Positions 16,538 through 24,712 of a stretch of DNA of 47,337 bases are shown one piece after another; the stretch's first letter is position 1; the number at the start of each line of letters is the position of its first letter. Position numbers and translations under genes: made by a program. The stretch comes from Chitinophagales bacterium (GTDB lineage: Bacteria; Bacteroidota; Bacteroidia; Chitinophagales; JADIYW01). The notes under the pieces were generated by a model. That model had not been told where the DNA came from and ran no database searches. It saw only the letters and a list, made by a program, of their open reading frames with translations. The stretch covers positions 1 to 47,337 of the forward strand of contig JACJXS010000017.1 of the NCBI GenBank assembly GCA_020636545.1, in the 5' to 3' direction.

Positions 16538-18430
16538 TTATTTTAGTACATTAGGTTCTCTCGGTTCAGCAAAGAATAAATTATCAGTTGTAATTGCATT
16601 AATGCTGCTTTCATATAATCTAAATTGGAATGGATTTACATTAAAATCTTTCCCTTTTGGATAGAAAGAAAATTGAAAGTCGATAAATGGAAATCCTAAA
16701 TCTACACTTCTTAAACGAAGCCCGAAGCCAACACCATATTGGAAATAGCTTTGGCTAATTAATTTTTTTTCATTGTCGCTTACCCAACCAACATCGGCAA
16801 ATGCATATAACATACCTTTGCTCATTGCAATCTTTTTATTTAAAAGAAGGTTACTTTCAAAACTTGCAGTTACACTTTTTGAGCCACGTAAAGTGGGAGA
16901 ATAAAATCCTCTAATCAAATTATTTATATTAAAATATCTATTTTCAGGATAGAAAAATCCGTAATTGAATTTTGTACTAATTAAATTTCTTAAAAAAACA
17001 TTTTTGGAAATTTTATAACTCGGAGTGATATAACTTTGAGCTAAACTTATAAGCATTTGCTCACTTTTTTTCTTTCTTATATAAGTGCTATATTTAAAGT
17101 CGGTATAAAAGTATCCCACTTTTTTGAAAAGTTTTCCATAATTTGCTTTGAGTTCCAAATTATTTCTCATACCCACAATTTCATCAATTTTTGGACCTAG
17201 CCACAACGCCAAACTCCATTTTTTAGGTAGATATTCAGGAATGTCAACATAAAAGTTATTTTTAAGAATATTATATTCCCAGTGAGCAAATCCAAATCCA
17301 AATAAATAATTGGAATTATTGATGAATTGTTCATTGTAATTGCCATCAATTACAAATGGCCTATCCATATAATTGGTATAGTTGAGTTTCGTGGATAAAA
17401 TAAATTTAAGTGTACTTGCTTTATTTTTCTTTTTGATAGGGAAAGCATAAGCTAACCACAAATTATATTCATTTGATTTTGCTCCAACTAAGGAACTTGG
17501 GTCTCTTAAATTATTATTTAGACTGACTTTGATGTTGTTAAAGTTATAATTAAAATTAAAACCCCAATTGGAATTTAAAGAAACAAAATTCTTTTTTAAC
17601 CCTACAGAAAATTTACGATTTAGTTTATCAAAAACAAAGTCAGTTTTCAAATCAATCTTAGTTCCAAATAAATTAAAATAATTATAGGCAGTAGAGAATC
17701 TTAATGGATTCAGCTTATTGAATGGCGTTTGAAACCTCAATGACAACATATTAGGGAAGCCAAATAAATTATTGATATACGTTGCAACTGCAAAACTTTC
17801 CTCAACATAGCCAGTTGAAATAGTATAAGACAATTTATCTACTAAAAATACGTAAACATCTACCCCATTTACAATCATAGTATCTTCATCATCACAGCTT
17901 TGACTAAAACTAATATCTACATATTTGTATCGATTACGTTCCCAAAGCAAACGCTCTGTATCAGCAAAAATACTTGGGTTTACTTTTTCTCCTTTTTTAA
18001 AGAGTAAATCTTGACGAGCCTGCCATTCTTTAGAATTTAGATGGAGTTTGTTGCCCAATTTTTGGCTTTTTTTAAGTTGTTCATATTCATCTGAACCAAA
18101 AGGTGGAAGGATTTTTATATAAATATTGACAATCTCTTTGTTTTGTTCATTTTTATACTTGTCAATTCCTTTATATTGAACACCATCTCCTCGGTCGCTA
18201 TAATTGATATAGGAAATATATTTAAAGGTATTTTCTACTTTTGTTTTTCTGTCTTCTTTATTCTGTAAAGCTTCAATCTCAAATAAACTATCACGAGCAA
18301 TTCTCAAACTATCATAAATCATATTGATAGAATCTAATTGTTGAGCAGTACTATTTTTATTGCCAAAAAATATAGAAAAGAATAAAATGAACTTTATATA
18401 CTTCTGGTATTTTGAATAATATAAAACCAT
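16538..18430 (-). CDS. BamA/TamA-like outer membrane beta-barrel protein
   Basis: 630-residue predicted outer membrane protein with a signal peptide (ILFFSIFFGNKNSTAQ). A soluble part (to about residue 225) contains a POTRA-like segment, including VNPSIFADTERLLWERNRYKYVDISF. A barrel with alternating strands follows. RGFYSPTLRGSKSVTASFESNLLL resembles the L6-loop/VRGF region of Omp85 proteins, and the tail ends near FQFSFYPKG. It is shorter than true BamA, which carries five POTRA domains, so it is probably a specialised Omp85 relative rather than the essential insertase. It is last in a minus-strand operon, 14 bases after dedA. Its stop lies 4 bases from the stop of the convergent EEP gene. 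Confidence 0.7.
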   Translation of the reverse strand: MVLYYSKYQKYIKFILFFSIFFGNKNSTAQQLDSINMIYDSLRIARDSLFEIEALQNKEDRKTKVENTFKYISYINYSDRGDGVQYKGIDKYKNEQNKEIVNIYIKILPPFGSDEYEQLKKSQKLGNKLHLNSKEWQARQDLLFKKGEKVNPSIFADTERLLWERNRYKYVDISFSQSCDDEDTMIVNGVDVYVFLVDKLSYTISTGYVEESFAVATYINNLFGFPNMLSLRFQTPFNKLNPLRFSTAYNYFNLFGTKIDLKTDFVFDKLNRKFSVGLKKNFVSLNSNWGFNFNYNFNNIKVSLNNNLRDPSSLVGAKSNEYNLWLAYAFPIKKKNKASTLKFILSTKLNYTNYMDRPFVIDGNYNEQFINNSNYLFGFGFAHWEYNILKNNFYVDIPEYLPKKWSLALWLGPKIDEIVGMRNNLELKANYGKLFKKVGYFYTDFKYSTYIRKKKSEQMLISLAQSYITPSYKISKNVFLRNLISTKFNYGFFYPENRYFNINNLIRGFYSPTLRGSKSVTASFESNLLLNKKIAMSKGMLYAFADVGWVSDNEKKLISQSYFQYGVGFGLRLRSVDLGFPFIDFQFSFYPKGKDFNVNPFQFRLYESSINAITTDNLFFAEPREPNVLK

Positions 18431-18444
18431 TTATAACAAAACTA

Positions 18445-19104
18445 TTAGCCTTTAATTTTCTTTAGTGTAGCTGAGCCTATTTTTAATAACATTGGTAAAA
18501 CTGAAACAAAGACAATGCCTATAATAATCTTTTCTAAATTATCTTCTACCCATTTTACATTTCCAAGTGCATAACCAGCTATTGTAATTGTTCCCACCCA
18601 AATAATTGCACCAATGATATTATACAATAAAAATACATTGTGCGACATATTTCCAACTCCTGCAACAAATGGTGTAATTGTTCTGATTATTGGCATAAAA
18701 CGTGCAATAACGATTGTCTTACTGCCGTAGTGTTCAAAATATTTATGGACTTCATCAATCCATTCTTGCTTTACCATAGGTTTGTCTCTAAATTTTAATG
18801 CCAAAACCTTAGTACTAAGATATTTGCCTACATAATAATTTACATTGTCGCCTAAGATAGCTGCAATAATCAATAAAGGGACTAAAATCCAAATATTTAA
18901 AGCCCCAGCTCCAATAGCACATAACATTCCAGCAGTAAACAGTAAAGAATCTCCTGGCAAAAAAGGCATGATTACCAAACCAGTTTCTACAAAAATAATT
19001 AGAAAAAGTATTCCGTATATAAAGTTGGGATATTGTGCAGTTAGGGTTTCTAATACTTCTTTGGTGTTACTCAGTAACTCTAATAAAAAATGAATGTATT
19101 CCAT
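18445..19104 (-). CDS. DedA family membrane protein
   Basis: Integral inner-membrane protein of 219 residues. Members of this family act as lipid transporters (undecaprenyl phosphate or phospholipid scramblases/flippases) and affect envelope integrity. The DedA signature FVETGLVIMPFLPGDSLLF lies around residue 40. It is followed by GDNVNYYVGKY and by FEHYGSKTIVIARFMPIIRTITPFVAG, the conserved charged re-entrant segment. Five or so hydrophobic segments are visible. It starts 5 bases after the epimerase gene and is followed 14 bases later by the barrel gene, so all belong to one operon. A link to polysaccharide lipid carriers is plausible from its neighbours. Confidence 0.92.
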   Translation of the reverse strand: MEYIHFLLELLSNTKEVLETLTAQYPNFIYGILFLIIFVETGLVIMPFLPGDSLLFTAGMLCAIGAGALNIWILVPLLIIAAILGDNVNYYVGKYLSTKVLALKFRDKPMVKQEWIDEVHKYFEHYGSKTIVIARFMPIIRTITPFVAGVGNMSHNVFLLYNIIGAIIWVGTITIAGYALGNVKWVEDNLEKIIIGIVFVSVLPMLLKIGSATLKKIKG

Positions 19105-19109
19105 TATGA

Positions 19110-20099
19110 TTAAAAATTAAAAATGCTTTTAAAATAGGCGATAGTAGCAGACAATCCTTCCTCAAAAGTATAATTTGGTTGATAGTTTAATAATTCTTGA
19201 GCTTTAGAAATATCTGCCTGTGAATCTCTAATATCTCCAACTCGTGCTTCTCGATGAATTGCTTTTATATCTTTATGTAGATATTTTTGAATGGCTTCAT
19301 ACATATAATTGATAGAAAAACGACCGCCAACTGCTATATTATAGGCATTATTAAATGCTTGATTATTTGTCGTTGTCATTGCTAAAATATTTGCTTGAAC
19401 AGCATTGTGAATATACGTAAAATCTCGTGTCTGTTCGCCATCACCATTCACAAAGGGAGCTTCATTATTCAATAATGCTTTAATAAATAAAGGCATTACA
19501 GCAGCATACTCGCCATAAGGATCTTGTTTGGGTCCAAAAATATTAAAGTATCTCAAACCAATTATCTCCATACCATAAGTTTTTGAAAATACATCAGCAT
19601 AAACCTCATTAGTATATTTAGTTACTGCATAAGGAGAAAGAGGCTTACCAATTCGCTCTTCTTTTTTAGGCAGAGTTTTTTCATCACCATAAACTGACGA
19701 AGAAGAAGCATAAACAAAACGTTTAATACCAGCCTCTTTGGCAGCAAATAACATATTTACAAATCCTCCGATATTTACATTGTTGGTGGTGATTGGGTCT
19801 TTTACAGAACGCGGTACTGAACCAATTGCTGCTTGATGACAAATGATATCAATTCCTATACAAGCATTTTTACAAGTATCGAAATCTCTAATATCTCCTT
19901 CTATAAATCTGAAATTAGGATTAGAAAAAAAAGGTTCAATATTTTCTTGTTTGCCAGTGGCTAAATTGTCTAATACTACTACTTTTGCATGATGTAATAA
20001 TAAATACTCTGCAATATTTGAGCCGATAAAACCAGCTCCGCCTGTAATTAATATTTTTTTATTGGAAACATCTGTATTCTGGAAAGACTTTTGGTACAT
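19110..20099 (-). CDS. UDP-N-acetylglucosamine 4-epimerase-like SDR (WbpP/TviC type)
   Basis: Extended short-chain dehydrogenase acting on a nucleotide sugar. The Rossmann motif GGAGFIG lies at residues 20-26 and catalytic Tyr157-x3-Lys161 in SPYAVTKY, preceded by the SSSSVYGD strand that carries the catalytic Ser. Long stretches recall Pseudomonas WbpP, which interconverts UDP-GlcNAc and UDP-GalNAc: HQAAIGSVPRSVKDPITT, RYFNIFGPKQDPYGEYAAV and YNIAVGGRFS. The 329-residue length fits. That makes UDP-GlcNAc/GalNAc the most likely substrate pair, although other 4-epimerases cannot be excluded. Product sugars would feed surface glycan synthesis, in line with its DedA and outer membrane neighbours. 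Confidence 0.88.
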   Translation of the reverse strand: MYQKSFQNTDVSNKKILITGGAGFIGSNIAEYLLLHHAKVVVLDNLATGKQENIEPFFSNPNFRFIEGDIRDFDTCKNACIGIDIICHQAAIGSVPRSVKDPITTNNVNIGGFVNMLFAAKEAGIKRFVYASSSSVYGDEKTLPKKEERIGKPLSPYAVTKYTNEVYADVFSKTYGMEIIGLRYFNIFGPKQDPYGEYAAVMPLFIKALLNNEAPFVNGDGEQTRDFTYIHNAVQANILAMTTTNNQAFNNAYNIAVGGRFSINYMYEAIQKYLHKDIKAIHREARVGDIRDSQADISKAQELLNYQPNYTFEEGLSATIAYFKSIFNF

Positions 20100-20126
20100 T
20101 CAGTTTTTTTTGTGAAAATACAAAAT

Positions 20127-20963
20127 TTATCTATTAACTTCTAATTTCCCATTTGCTAAAAATATACCTTGCAAAGCATCGTGGTCAATGGCTATTCGCT
20201 CTAATTCTAAATCTAAAATATTTCCTTGTATCCAATTCTTATCAACCTGAAAACTATCTAATTGTTCTTGTGCTTGAATTTTTGCCAAAAACAATTCTTC
20301 TTTGAAATTATAAACTAGAAATTCATTCAAAAACTCAATGATTTGTTTGTGGTAGTAATTATCTACCCATTTTATAATCAAACTTTTAGATTGTATAGTG
20401 TAATTCAGATTTCGAGTTTTAATGGTGTAATTTGGATTGTTGAACATTACAGATCCAGTAAATATAGCATTTCCAGTATATTCTTTCTTTAAAAACCATT
20501 TGTTTGCATAAATAACAAATGGAACTTCCACTTGTAATTTAGTCAATAAACTACTTACTTTAAATTCTTTAAGCAAAATAGCATACTCATTTTCTTCTAT
20601 ATCATACTTTTGGTTGGCAAAATGATGATTTAAAAAATTACCGACACTTTGATAATCTGTTTGGGCTTTGATAATAACCTTGAACTTATACGAAGATTGA
20701 ATGTCATTCCAATTTAAAAAATCTAAAGTAAGATAATTTTTTACTCGATTGATTCTTCTTTGTACAATATTTTCGATATAACCTTTGATATCTAAATCTA
20801 CTTTTGCACCATCTATCTCAATATCAGTTTTTGTGGTATATAATTCAATAGGTTTTAAGGTTAATAATTGATACCATTTCTTTTCGTTAAATAAATGTTC
20901 ACGAAGCTGATACCAAATATCTTTAAAGATAGAATCTTGTATGATACGCTCAAAAATATTCAC
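20127..20963 (-). CDS. DUF4403-like protein, possibly shortened
   Basis: 278-residue protein with no clear signal peptide. The opening IWYQLREHLFNEKKWYQLL, a following strand-rich region, and the closing LELERIAIDHDALQGIFLANGKLEV resemble the second half of DUF4403 proteins. Those are usually about 450 residues with an N-terminal lipoprotein signal. This may therefore be a half-length or truncated member, or a different family with a similar fold. GTG 20963 is the start, and a perfect -7 box ends 4 bases before it. It is first in the operon with the epimerase (27-base gap), dedA and the barrel gene. Function is unknown. Confidence 0.6.
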   Translation of the reverse strand: MNIFERIIQDSIFKDIWYQLREHLFNEKKWYQLLTLKPIELYTTKTDIEIDGAKVDLDIKGYIENIVQRRINRVKNYLTLDFLNWNDIQSSYKFKVIIKAQTDYQSVGNFLNHHFANQKYDIEENEYAILLKEFKVSSLLTKLQVEVPFVIYANKWFLKKEYTGNAIFTGSVMFNNPNYTIKTRNLNYTIQSKSLIIKWVDNYYHKQIIEFLNEFLVYNFKEELFLAKIQAQEQLDSFQVDKNWIQGNILDLELERIAIDHDALQGIFLANGKLEVNR

Positions 20964-20967
20964 ACTT

Positions 20968-20975
20968 CAAAAATA
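20968..20975 (-). promoter_or_regulatory. Promoter -7 box TATTTTTG of the DUF4403-epimerase-DedA-barrel operon
   Basis: On the minus strand TATTTTTG is followed by AAGT and then the GTG start, so the box ends 4 bases before the start codon. The same geometry occurs at nadC, ridA and murF-alr in this window. It implies transcription starting at or very near the start codon. Confidence 0.65.
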
Positions 20976-21269
20976 CAGTATCGAATTGAAATTTTAAGCT
21001 TTAATATCTGATATTATAAATAATATAATAATAAGACAGTTGCAAAAGTCAAATTACAATAATATTCTAGGCTTTCATTTATTTTTACAATGCAGTTATC
21101 GTATTGATAATGAGGATTAAAAATAAATGTATAACGAAGAAGATTGAAGGAATTCGGCTTGAAATTTATGAAATAGGATTGCCTTGCAAAGTTTTTAAAA
21201 TGCTTTTTTCTAATTGTTGGTATGAAATACGCATTCTTTTGGAAAATTGGTATTCTTTAGCATATTTTG
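20976..21269. other. Gene-free intergenic stretch between divergent operon and nadC
   Basis: AT-rich gap with no convincing gene. It holds a 51-bp segment (21119-21169) resembling the extension of the repeat at 41897-41947, and a TTG at 21247-21249, 20 bases upstream of the nadC -7 box. A 75-codon frame starting at 21104 runs into nadC in another frame and is not supported. Confidence 0.6.
21119..21169 (+). repeat. Degenerate 51-bp repeat, copy 1 (partner at 41897-41947)
   Basis: Gapless alignment by eye to 41897-41947 gives 43 of 51 identical bases, including a shared AAAAATAAATG at the left and a GAAGAAG block. It appears to be the tail of the intergenic repeat family seen around the toxin-antitoxin module. 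Confidence 0.5.
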
Positions 21270-21277
21270 TATTTTTG
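21270..21277 (+). promoter_or_regulatory. nadC promoter, -7 box TATTTTTG
   Basis: Perfect TAnnTTTG with TTG at 21247-21249 (20-base spacing, the canonical distance). It ends 4 bases before ATG 21282, suggesting a leaderless nadC mRNA. Confidence 0.65.
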
Positions 21278-21281
21278 TTTT

Positions 21282-22136
21282 ATGATTCAAGAACAAGAAC
21301 TCCATCAATTTATAGAACAGGCATTATATGAAGATATTCGAAATATAGGAGATTTGTCTTCTTTGTCTTCAATTGATAGAGATACAAAAGGCACTGCAAA
21401 ACTTTTGGTTAAAGACGAAGGTATTCTTTGTGGCATGTCTGTTGCAAAAGCCATTGCTCAAAAGGTAGATGACACTTTGCAATTTGAAGAATTAATCAAA
21501 GAAGGAAGTACTGTAAAATTTGGTAACATCGCATTTTATTTGGAAGGCAATGCAATTTCTATTCTTACTGCCGAACGCTTAATTTTAAACTGCATGCAAC
21601 GTATGAGTGGCATTGCTACAACGACACAGAAATATGCAAAAGCCATTGAGGGAACAAATGCTAAAGTAATTGATACCCGAAAAACAACGCCTAATTTAAG
21701 ATTCTTAGAAAAATATGCCGTTACCGTTGGCGGAGGATTTAATCATCGTTATGGATTGTATGATATGATTATGTTGAAAGACAATCATATCGACTTTTGT
21801 GGAGGAATAACAAAAGCTATTCAGAAAGTTAGAAAGTACCTATCAGACAATAATTTGTCGCTAAAAATAGAAGTAGAGACAAGAAATATTGATGATGTAA
21901 AAGAGATTTTAGCTTGTGGAGGTATTGATAGAATTATGTTGGATAATTACAAGCCAGAAGATTGCAAAATGGCTGTTGAGTTGATTAATAAGCAATATGA
22001 AGTTGAAGCAAGTGGCGGAATCACACTAGAAACCATAAGAGCGTATGCAGAAACAGGCGTAGATTTTATTTCTGTTGGAGCATTAACACATTCTGTAAAA
22101 AGTTTAGATTTAAGCTTGAAAGCTACTTTTAAATAA
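21282..22136 (+). CDS. nadC: Nicotinate-nucleotide pyrophosphorylase (carboxylating), quinolinate phosphoribosyltransferase
   Basis: Converts quinolinate and PRPP to nicotinate mononucleotide, CO2 and pyrophosphate in de novo NAD synthesis. The 284-residue product from ATG 21282 shows QPRTase signatures: EDIRNIGDLSS near the N-terminus, ERLILNCMQRMSGIAT, DTRKTTPNLRFLEKYAV, GGGFNHRYGLYDMIMLKDNH with the substrate-binding Arg/His/Lys residues, and SGGIT-x-ISVGALTHS closing the barrel. The in-frame TTG at 21267 is rejected as start because MIQEQEL fits the family and the promoter box overlaps the extension. nadA and nadB are not in the window. ridA follows with its own box. Confidence 0.95.
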   Translation: MIQEQELHQFIEQALYEDIRNIGDLSSLSSIDRDTKGTAKLLVKDEGILCGMSVAKAIAQKVDDTLQFEELIKEGSTVKFGNIAFYLEGNAISILTAERLILNCMQRMSGIATTTQKYAKAIEGTNAKVIDTRKTTPNLRFLEKYAVTVGGGFNHRYGLYDMIMLKDNHIDFCGGITKAIQKVRKYLSDNNLSLKIEVETRNIDDVKEILACGGIDRIMLDNYKPEDCKMAVELINKQYEVEASGGITLETIRAYAETGVDFISVGALTHSVKSLDLSLKATFK

Positions 22137-22142
22137 TATTTT

Positions 22143-22150
22143 TATATTTG
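22143..22150 (+). promoter_or_regulatory. ridA promoter, -7 box TATATTTG
   Basis: Perfect TAnnTTTG placed in the 18-base gap after nadC and ending 4 bases before the ridA ATG. ridA may therefore be transcribed both from nadC and as a leaderless mRNA. Confidence 0.6.
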
Positions 22151-22154
22151 CCCT

Positions 22155-22535
22155 ATGTCAAAAAGAGTTATTTATACAGAAAATGCACCTGAACCAATTG
22201 GTCCTTATTCTCAAGCTATTTTAGTGGATAATACATTATATGTGTCTGGTCAGATTGCTATTGATCCATTTATTGGAGATGTTGTTAGAAACGGTGTTGA
22301 GGGCGAAGCCATTCAAGTTATGAAAAATTTAGAAAGTATTTTAAGAGCTGCCAATATGGATTTTTCTAATGTTGTAAAATGTTCAATCTTCTTGAAAGAT
22401 ATGCAAGATTTTCCTAAAGTAAATGCGGTTTATGGGAAATATTTTTCAGAGAATCCTCCAGCAAGAGAAACCGTAGAAGTCAGTTGTTTGCCCAAAAATG
22501 TATTGGTGGAAATTTCTTGTATTGCTGTTTATTAA
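22155..22535 (+). CDS. ridA: RidA family enamine/imine deaminase
   Basis: Small trimeric hydrolase that removes reactive 2-aminoacrylate and related enamines made by PLP enzymes such as threonine dehydratase. The 126-residue product is of normal length with the YjgF/YER057c/UK114 pattern: APEPIGPYSQAI, YVSGQIAIDP, the MKNLESILRAA helix, VKCSIFLKDMQDFPKVNAVY and NPPARETVEVSCLPKNVLVEI, where the Arg binds the substrate carboxylate. It lies directly after nadC. About 100 AT-rich bases separate it from the mutase gene, with a short direct repeat AATGTAC and no clear terminator. Confidence 0.94.
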   Translation: MSKRVIYTENAPEPIGPYSQAILVDNTLYVSGQIAIDPFIGDVVRNGVEGEAIQVMKNLESILRAANMDFSNVVKCSIFLKDMQDFPKVNAVYGKYFSENPPARETVEVSCLPKNVLVEISCIAVY

Positions 22536-22637
22536 GCAAATTTTCGACTTAACATTTGCAAATTTTTAATGTACGAATAAATGTACTACGCCATTTTCTA
22601 CTAAAAAATGCTTATTTTGTAATATCAATAGATAAAA

Positions 22638-24689
22638 ATGTCATTAACCAATCATATACCATTTGATGAAATTGTGCAGAAATCTAAATCTTCTGCTCCT
22701 AAAATATCGGCACATCAAAAATATGTTGCAGGAATTGCACCTTTTTTGCGAGGACCATATTCTTCTATGTATGTCTCTCAACCTTGGACAATACGTCAAT
22801 ATGCAGGATTTTCGACCGCAGAAGCATCCAATCAATTTTATAAAAGAAATTTGGCTGCAGGACAGAAAGGCTTGTCAGTTGCATTTGATTTAGCTACGCA
22901 CAGAGGTTATGATTCTGACCACGAACGAGTTGTAGGCGATGTTGGAAAGGCAGGCGTTGCCATAGATAGTGTGGAGGATATGAAGATTTTATTTAATGAA
23001 ATTCCTTTAGATCAAATATCAGTATCTATGACGATGAATGGTGCTGTTTTGCCCATTTTAGCATTTTACATTGTTGCTGCCGAAGAACAAGGTGTTGCCC
23101 AAAGTTTATTAAGTGGTACGATACAAAATGATATTCTAAAAGAATTTATGGTGCGAAATACATATATATATCCACCGCAACATTCTATGAAAATCATATC
23201 AGATATTTTTGAATATACGAGCAAAAATATGCCAAAATTTAATTCAATTTCTATATCAGGATATCACATGCAAGAAGCTGGAGCAACTCCAGAAATTGAA
23301 TTGGCTTATACATTGTCTAATGGACTTGAATATATCAAAACAGGATTAGCAGCTGGTTTAAATATTGATGATTTTGCACCAAGATTGTCATTTTTCTGGG
23401 CAATTGGTATGCAACATTTTGAAGAAATTGCTAAAATGAGAGCTGCTCGTTTATTGTGGTCAAAAATAGTAGCTGAATTCCATCCTAGAAAAGAAAAATC
23501 GATGGCATTGCGTACCCATTGTCAAACTTCAGGTTGGAGTTTAACGGAGCAAGATCCATACAATAATATTACAAGAACCTGTATTGAAGCAATGTCTGCA
23601 GTGTTTGGTGGCACACAATCATTACATACTAATTCTTTTGATGAAGCGATTGCTTTACCAACTGATTTTTCAGCTAAAATAGCCAGAAATACTCAAATTT
23701 ATTTACAGAAAGAAACAAAGATTTGTAATACTGTTGATCCTTGGGCTGGTAGCGAATATGTAGAACAATTAACGCTATCTATTGCTGAAAGAGCTTGGGC
23801 TTTAATGCAAGAAGTAGAGAGTTATGGAGGAATGACAAAAGCAATCGAAGCAGGCATCCCAAAAATGAGAATAGAAGAGGCTGCAGCTATTAAACAAGCC
23901 AATATTGATACAGAACAAGAATATATTATTGGTGTTAATGTGTTTCAAACGGATGAAGAAACACCATTTGAAATTTTAGAGATTGATAATACTGAAGTAC
24001 GTGCAAAACAAATTGAACGATTATTACAAATTAAAACAACAAGAGATAATAATGCAGTACGAGTTGCATTGCAAAATATAGAAGCTGCGACAAAAAGTGG
24101 CAAAGAAAATTTATTGGCTTTATGTATTGATGCTGCTAGAAAAAGAGCTACCTTAGGAGAAATTTCCTCTGCAATGGAAAAAGAATTTGGGCGATATAAA
24201 GCAAATATCAAAACAATTAGTGGCGTGTATCAAAAACAATCAAAATCAAATCCTATTTTTGAAGAAGCCCAAAAAGCAACGGATACATTTGCTGAACAAA
24301 ATGGACGAAGACCTAGAATTCTAATTGCTAAAATTGGACAAGATGGACACGATCGTGGAGCAAAAGTGATTGCAACAGCATTTGCAGATATGGGTTTTGA
24401 TGTAGATTTATCGCCTTTGTTTCAAACACCAGAAGAGGTAGCACAGCAAGCAGCAGATAATGATGTACATATTGTAGGAGTTTCTTCTTTGGCGGCAGGT
24501 CATAAAACTTTAATTCCACAACTGATTCAAGCATTAAAAAAAATAGGCAGACCTGATATAAAAGTTGCCTGTGGAGGTGTAATTCCTAAACAAGATTATG
24601 ATTATTTATACAATGCAGGTGTAATTGGTGTATTTGGTCCAGGAACTGTAATTGCGTCTTGTGCTTTAGATGTTTTAAAGAAAATATAA
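22638..24689 (+). CDS. scpA: Methylmalonyl-CoA mutase, large (catalytic) subunit
   Basis: Adenosylcobalamin-dependent mutase interconverting succinyl-CoA and (R)-methylmalonyl-CoA, used in propionate, branched-chain and odd-chain fatty acid metabolism. The N-terminal barrel (residues about 15-530) has PWTIRQYAGFSTAEASN, the substrate-contact segment FDLATHRGYDSDH and CQTSGWSLTEQDP. The C-terminal B12 domain carries DGHDRG (Asp569, His571, Gly574) and VGVSSLAAGHKTL. The 683 residues are slightly shorter than typical (about 715) because of a brief N-terminus. The usual neighbouring small subunit gene is absent here. The downstream acyl-CoA synthetases fit fatty-acid breakdown. Also called mutB. 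Confidence 0.95.
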   Translation: MSLTNHIPFDEIVQKSKSSAPKISAHQKYVAGIAPFLRGPYSSMYVSQPWTIRQYAGFSTAEASNQFYKRNLAAGQKGLSVAFDLATHRGYDSDHERVVGDVGKAGVAIDSVEDMKILFNEIPLDQISVSMTMNGAVLPILAFYIVAAEEQGVAQSLLSGTIQNDILKEFMVRNTYIYPPQHSMKIISDIFEYTSKNMPKFNSISISGYHMQEAGATPEIELAYTLSNGLEYIKTGLAAGLNIDDFAPRLSFFWAIGMQHFEEIAKMRAARLLWSKIVAEFHPRKEKSMALRTHCQTSGWSLTEQDPYNNITRTCIEAMSAVFGGTQSLHTNSFDEAIALPTDFSAKIARNTQIYLQKETKICNTVDPWAGSEYVEQLTLSIAERAWALMQEVESYGGMTKAIEAGIPKMRIEEAAAIKQANIDTEQEYIIGVNVFQTDEETPFEILEIDNTEVRAKQIERLLQIKTTRDNNAVRVALQNIEAATKSGKENLLALCIDAARKRATLGEISSAMEKEFGRYKANIKTISGVYQKQSKSNPIFEEAQKATDTFAEQNGRRPRILIAKIGQDGHDRGAKVIATAFADMGFDVDLSPLFQTPEEVAQQAADNDVHIVGVSSLAAGHKTLIPQLIQALKKIGRPDIKVACGGVIPKQDYDYLYNAGVIGVFGPGTVIASCALDVLKKI

Positions 24690-24712
24690 ATCAATAATTT
24701 GTTTTAATCTAA

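Noticed and set aside
21104..21331. 75-codon plus-strand frame upstream of nadC
   Set aside because: It lies in repeat-like AT-rich DNA, runs into nadC in a different frame and shows no protein-like motif.
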